Shown here: in pieces, positions 43,123 through 47,031 of the stretch
How the letters are laid out: every line of letters starts with the position of its first letter
Position numbering within the stretch: the first letter of the stretch is position 1
Notes under the pieces: generated by a model
Database searches by the model: none
Told to the model about the DNA's origin: nothing
Seen by the model: only the letters and a program-made list of their open reading frames with translations
Source of the DNA: an uncultured Desulfuromonadales bacterium
GTDB taxonomy: Bacteria; Desulfobacterota; Desulfuromonadia; Desulfuromonadales; Geopsychrobacteraceae
Length of the DNA stretch: 47,031 nucleotides
Direction of reading: 5' to 3'
Assembly (NCBI GenBank): GCA_947259685.1
Contig: CAMYNC010000025.1
Location: 1 to 47,031 of the forward strand
Made by a program: the position numbers and the translations under genes

Positions 43123-45237
43123 TCAGCCCTCTTCAGGCTGCTCAGTCAAGGCAACCAGGTGGGTCCCAGCCAGCCTGTCGTTCCAGCCTCGCCGATCCTC
43201 ACTGAACAGGATCGCCAGGTAACCCAATCCGCCCGGCAGTGCTTGTAGCAGGCCGCCGACACTGCGTAAAAAAGCTTGGGACAACACCAACGGCTTGCCA
43301 TCAACCGTTTCCACCCGCAACCCAGCCAGCATTTTCCCCGGGGTCTGCCCGACGAGAAAATGGAACAGGGTAAAATAACCGAATGCCAAAAAGAACAGCA
43401 CCAGGAAGTAAGGGACCGACAGATCAATCAGGGTCTCCAGGCTGGGCAGCAGACCATCCCCCCCTTCAGCCATGGCCACTTCGGCGGCAACGATAAAGCA
43501 TAAGCCGACCGAAACCAACAGCAGCAGATCGCAGCAAAACGCCGCGATGCGGCCGGCCAGTGGCGGTCGCAGGCTTTGGGCTTCGTCAGCCTCTGCCGCA
43601 GAAGCAACAATGTCAGCTGCCGCTGCCTGTGGAACCTGTTCGGCGGCCGCAGCCACAGCGGCAGCAGTGACTGTTCCGGCTGCCAGCTCAGCCCCGGCGC
43701 CAAGTTGCTCTTCAGGCTCTTCAAAGAACTGCGGCGTCTGCTGCTCCGGGGAAACCACCTGGCTCGTCGCCGTGACCAGGTCATCCGGCCCGACCGCTGT
43801 AAGAACTTCACTTTCAGCGGCGATCGGCTCTGGAGACACAGTGGTCACATCCTCAACAACCTGCATTGCAATATCGACCAGTTCGGTTTCTTCTTTAGCG
43901 GCTGTGGACTCAGCTACACCCTCTGTTCCCTGGCCAGTTGCCAGCGTTTCTGCCGCCAGACTGAGGCTGGTGGCAGCGAGAGTTTCTGAAGCACTGGGCG
44001 TCTCAGGAGCAGGAGTTGCATGGCTGCTCTCCGCAGCCCCCGCGGTCAGAGATTCAGACCACTCGGTTTCGGCAGTGACCGCTGGGACCGCAAACGAGCC
44101 GCCAAGGGCATCTTGTTCGCCAGAACTGCCTGCTGTTTCGAAAGCAGAGGGGGGTGGGACAGGTTCAATATTGATGAGGTCCTCAGGACCAAGAGGCGTT
44201 TCAACGGCAGGAGCAGAATCAATTGCGACAACGGCCGTTTCCGCATCAGGGTCTAAATCCGTTGAAGAAAGTGGCTCCTCAGCCGGTGGATCCACATCCA
44301 GGGCAGGCGCAAACTCAGGGGTGTTCGGTTCGTCAAACTGTTCCGGCGGGGCAAATCTATCCGGGCGCTCAGCAGCCTCAGCAAGCAGCAGATCGGCCTC
44401 GTCGGTGAGGGTCGCCATCTGCTCGCTGGGAGCGGGATGAATTTCGCTAAGAACCGGGCTCTCCTCAGCTTGAGGAGAGCCCGGTAAGTCAAAAGGGTCC
44501 TTGGGGCCCTCCTTGGGCCCCGAAGAACTCTCTTCATCCTCGTCGTCCGAATCTTCGAAATCGATATTGTCGTCGCGAAAAGAGAAATCTTTCTCCTCAG
44601 TCGGCGGCAATTCGAAGTCCTCCACAGAAAGATCCTCCGGCTTGACACTTTTCTCATCAGGCGCATCTACTTCGGTATCGAGATCGAAGCCGAAATCATT
44701 TTCCAGTTCACCCTCGTTGGTCAACTTTGCAGTGGCAGAATCTTCAGCGGAGTCAAAGGAAAAATCATCCGGAGCCTCAAGCCCGGCACCAGCTTCGGCC
44801 GCCGCGGCTGCCTCCTCTTCGGGAGAAGGGAGGGTCTCTTCCATATCCTCATCGGCAGGCGCATCTTCAAACAGCTCATCGAAAGATAAATCTTCCTCTT
44901 CGCCACTTTCACCCATGAAGTCAAAACCGAAATCGTCGGCTTCGTTGGTGGCAGCGTCCGAACTCTCGGAGAACTCAGCCCCGCCGACCGTTGCTGCAGC
45001 TGCTGCAGCCGTGGCCGTGGCCGCGGTGACCGTGGCCGCCGTAGCGACCGCATCATCGACAGCGCTGCTGCCAGTTCCGGGCCCATCCACAGCAACCGAA
45101 GTTGACGGTTTCATCTGGCCCGGAAAAAGGACGCTACGAATATGGTAGCGCTCTTTGAACTCGACCAGATCCTTGCCGCACTTCTTGCAGCTGTCGAGAT
45201 GGTCAAAACTGTTGTAGCCACACTTAGGGCATCTCAT
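43123..45237 (-). CDS. Zinc-ribbon/acidic-linker/RDD membrane protein
   Basis: A 704-residue protein of mixed design. It begins with a four-cysteine zinc ribbon (CPKCG at 3-7 and CKKCG at 17-21, with similar spacing to zinc-ribbon stubs in other membrane proteins). About 500 residues of disordered, strongly acidic, Ala/Pro/Glu/Ser-rich sequence follow, with poly-Ala blocks. An RDD domain ends the protein (about 555-700; PPLAGRIAAFCCDLLLL, GQTPGKMLAGLRVETVDG), with about three membrane segments. AGGA lies 6 nt before the ATG. Last gene of the prmA-rsmE operon, 15 nt after rsmE. Function unknown; RDD proteins are sometimes linked to ion transport. Confidence 0.75.
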   Translation of the reverse strand: MRCPKCGYNSFDHLDSCKKCGKDLVEFKERYHIRSVLFPGQMKPSTSVAVDGPGTGSSAVDDAVATAATVTAATATAAAAAATVGGAEFSESSDAATNEADDFGFDFMGESGEEEDLSFDELFEDAPADEDMEETLPSPEEEAAAAAEAGAGLEAPDDFSFDSAEDSATAKLTNEGELENDFGFDLDTEVDAPDEKSVKPEDLSVEDFELPPTEEKDFSFRDDNIDFEDSDDEDEESSSGPKEGPKDPFDLPGSPQAEESPVLSEIHPAPSEQMATLTDEADLLLAEAAERPDRFAPPEQFDEPNTPEFAPALDVDPPAEEPLSSTDLDPDAETAVVAIDSAPAVETPLGPEDLINIEPVPPPSAFETAGSSGEQDALGGSFAVPAVTAETEWSESLTAGAAESSHATPAPETPSASETLAATSLSLAAETLATGQGTEGVAESTAAKEETELVDIAMQVVEDVTTVSPEPIAAESEVLTAVGPDDLVTATSQVVSPEQQTPQFFEEPEEQLGAGAELAAGTVTAAAVAAAAEQVPQAAAADIVASAAEADEAQSLRPPLAGRIAAFCCDLLLLVSVGLCFIVAAEVAMAEGGDGLLPSLETLIDLSVPYFLVLFFLAFGYFTLFHFLVGQTPGKMLAGLRVETVDGKPLVLSQAFLRSVGGLLQALPGGLGYLAILFSEDRRGWNDRLAGTHLVALTEQPEEG

Positions 45238-45252
45238 GACTCATCCTTTCCC

Positions 45253-46014
45253 TTAAAAAACAGCTTCACTGCCAAGCTGACCCAAGCCTAAATCACCATA
45301 AAGATATTGTAAAATCGACATGATGGCAAGTCCGGCAGTCTCAGTTCGCAAAATTCTCGGCCCCAGGCGTACTGCCTGATAACCGGCGACCCGGCCCTGC
45401 TCCGCTTCTGTCGCCGTCAAACCGCCCTCAGGGCCGACTACTACCGCAATCCGTTTGGGCGGCTGCTGCGGCAGCAGTTCAGGCAGCGGCAACGCGGCGT
45501 CTTCCCAAAGCAGCAACTTCAAATCTGCCTGCACCTGGGAAAGCGCCTCGGAAAAACCGTCGACCAACTGCACCTCAGGCAGAAAAGGCTGACCGGATTG
45601 ACGTGCCGCCTCCAGCACAATCCTTTGCCAACGCTCTAACTTACCCGGCTTGCGTTCCGCATTTATGCGCCCAACGCTGCGCACCATCGGCGTCAGGATA
45701 AATTGTCCAGCCCCCAACTCTGTCCCCTTCTGCAACACCAGATCGAGCTTATCGCCTTTCGGCAGCCCTTGGATCAGGCTAAGCGACAGTGCCGGCGCAC
45801 TCAGCTGGACAACTGACAGAATTTCGGCTCTACCAGAACCTGTCTCCAAGCTAAGAATTCTGGCCGGTGCCGAACCACCGCGGCCATTCAATAGCAGGAT
45901 CGATTCGCCTGCTGCCAGCCGCAGAACCGTGCGCAGATGCTTAACCAGCTCAGCCGGCAGCTCAACCTGCTGGCCCGGTAACAAATCCGCACCCGGCAAA
46001 ATAAAACGCCGCAT
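45253..46014 (-). CDS. rsmE: 16S rRNA m3U1498 methyltransferase
   Basis: SPOUT-class methyltransferase that modifies U1498 of 16S rRNA. The 253-residue product begins MRRFILPGADL and has an N-terminal PUA-like domain (HLRTVLRLAAGESILLLNG). The knotted SAM site shows VVGPEGGLTATE and LRTETAGLAIMSIL. It begins 4 nt after the prmA stop, the usual pairing. Confidence 0.95.
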   Translation of the reverse strand: MRRFILPGADLLPGQQVELPAELVKHLRTVLRLAAGESILLLNGRGGSAPARILSLETGSGRAEILSVVQLSAPALSLSLIQGLPKGDKLDLVLQKGTELGAGQFILTPMVRSVGRINAERKPGKLERWQRIVLEAARQSGQPFLPEVQLVDGFSEALSQVQADLKLLLWEDAALPLPELLPQQPPKRIAVVVGPEGGLTATEAEQGRVAGYQAVRLGPRILRTETAGLAIMSILQYLYGDLGLGQLGSEAVF

Positions 46015-46018
46015 CAGC

Positions 46019-46936
46019 TCAAACCCGCTGATAGCTCAGACAGACCCAGTCATCTTGTAGCCGGGTCGGATAAGCGCGCAGCGGCAGATCTTTGAATCCA
46101 TCACGAACCAGTTGTTCTTTTTCGCGCAGAATACCGGAAAGCACCAGCCAGCCGCCTGGCTGCAAGTGCTTCAGCAGCTCATCCTTTAAGCGCACGTTTT
46201 CTTCAGCCAGAATGTTGGCGACCACCAGGTCGAAGCGGCCGGATAGTTGCTCCAGCGGCTCTGCGGTGATCTGGATCAGTTCGTGAAAACCATTGATTTC
46301 TGCGTTTTCCCGCGCCACCCGGCAGGCTTCAGGATCAATATCGTTTGCCAGAATGGTTTTACAGCCGAGCGCAGCAGCCCCTAAGGCCAGGATTCCCGAA
46401 CCAGTGCCAACATCGAGCAGGCTTTGCGGTGGCTGTGGCTGTGCCAACAGCTCAGCGATCATCTCCAGACACAGCAGGGTGGTGCCGTGAGTTCCGGTGC
46501 CGAAGGCCATCCCGGGATCGAGCTGGATCATCACTTCGTCGTCAAGCGGCTGATAAGCCTCCCAACTCGGCCGAACGATCAGCCGCGAACCGACTTTAGT
46601 CGTGGAAAAATGCTGTTTCCAATTTTCGGCCCAGTCTTCCATGCGCACACTGCTCGGCTCCCCGACCAGGTGCGGTTGGCCAGCCAGCCCGGGCAGTTGA
46701 TCCAAGGCCGCGACAACCTGGCGACGCAAAACCTGCGAGTCGGCCTGGTCAGCAAAATATGCTTTAAGCTGATAGTTGCTGGAGGGATCGAGTTCAGGAT
46801 CGGGAACCACAAAGGTATCGAGCTTGAGCTCCTCAACGACAGTCCCCTGACAACCCAGTTCAGTCAGCAGGGCACAGATCAGGTCGACGCTGGAACCGGG
46901 CACGGTTAATTCGATAACAAGCCAATTATTTAGCAT
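46019..46936 (-). CDS. prmA: Ribosomal protein L11 methyltransferase
   Basis: SAM-dependent enzyme that methylates ribosomal protein L11. The 305-residue product has an N-terminal recognition domain (about 1-95), the linker VRMEDWAENWKQHF, the LDPGMAFGTGTHGTT loop, SAM motif LLDVGTGSGILALGAA and the NILAEE motif. It is followed by rsmE and the RDD protein in one operon. AAGGA lies just before the ATG, with closer spacing than usual. Confidence 0.95.
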   Translation of the reverse strand: MLNNWLVIELTVPGSSVDLICALLTELGCQGTVVEELKLDTFVVPDPELDPSSNYQLKAYFADQADSQVLRRQVVAALDQLPGLAGQPHLVGEPSSVRMEDWAENWKQHFSTTKVGSRLIVRPSWEAYQPLDDEVMIQLDPGMAFGTGTHGTTLLCLEMIAELLAQPQPPQSLLDVGTGSGILALGAAALGCKTILANDIDPEACRVARENAEINGFHELIQITAEPLEQLSGRFDLVVANILAEENVRLKDELLKHLQPGGWLVLSGILREKEQLVRDGFKDLPLRAYPTRLQDDWVCLSYQRV

Positions 46937-47031
46937 AAATCCTTAATTAACAGACTAAGTCAATGGAATGCAACAGAGAATCCCAATAAAAGTATTGACA
47001 TGAAGAGAAACTTCTGGCTGAATTCTAAACG

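Overview
The window reads as ordinary chromosomal DNA of a respiratory, Gram-negative anaerobe. It most resembles the Desulfuromonadales/Geobacter side of the former Deltaproteobacteria. This is inferred from gene content: a fused LutA-LutB lactate-oxidation subunit, a ccsA-hemA-hemC-cobA/hemD-hemB haem operon, ExeA/GspB secretion helpers, and many c-di-GMP and sigma-54 regulators. No rRNA, tRNA, CRISPR array, phage or transposase was seen.

Layout. 0-2.3 kb (minus): gspB and an exeA-type ATPase of the type II secretion helper family. 2.4-12.3 kb: a hydroxyacid-oxidation island. lutC and a lutA/lutB fusion run on the minus strand. Divergent from them is a plus-strand operon of dctP, dctQ, dctM (TRAP transporter), a UspA protein, a GlcD-like flavoprotein and a GlcF-like iron-sulfur protein. 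Both divergent promoters have a consensus-like -35/-10 pair and a TTGGYCTGACCA palindrome at the predicted start of transcription, so one GntR/LldR-like repressor (not in the window) probably controls import and oxidation of lactate or a similar 2-hydroxy acid.

12.3-25.8 kb is a signalling region. It holds a WbuC-like cupin, an HDOD histidine kinase paired with a REC-PAS-GGDEF-EAL regulator, and a FecR / OmpA-like / CHASE2-HD-GYP operon. Divergent from the last is a GAF sigma-54 activator, followed by an M16 peptidase and a DUF2270 membrane protein. 26-30 kb holds an APC permease fused to a PTS EIIA-like and an RCK_C/TrkA_C-like domain, then a two-gene set of secreted proteins (a metzincin-like lipoprotein and an Ig/TPR-like protein).

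30.2-37.2 kb (minus) is the tetrapyrrole operon: SIS-domain protein, precorrin-2 dehydrogenase-like protein, CcsA, HemA, HemC, CobA-HemD fusion, HemB. As given, hemB is broken by an out-of-frame internal loss of about 49 nt, either a true lesion or an assembly error. 37.3-47 kb holds mostly housekeeping genes: thioredoxin, a dapF-HAD phosphatase-nfo-dtd-DUF4124 operon, a small protein plus metallo-beta-lactamase-fold pair, a membrane protein plus XRE regulator pair, and prmA-rsmE-RDD protein.

The points most worth a second look are the shared operator layout at the lactate island, the broken hemB, the FecR/OmpA/CHASE2-HD-GYP triad, the permease-EIIA-RCK fusion, and the SIS protein heading the haem operon. 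Nothing here is clearly a wholly undescribed system. Functions are assigned by recognising family motifs by eye, without database searches.
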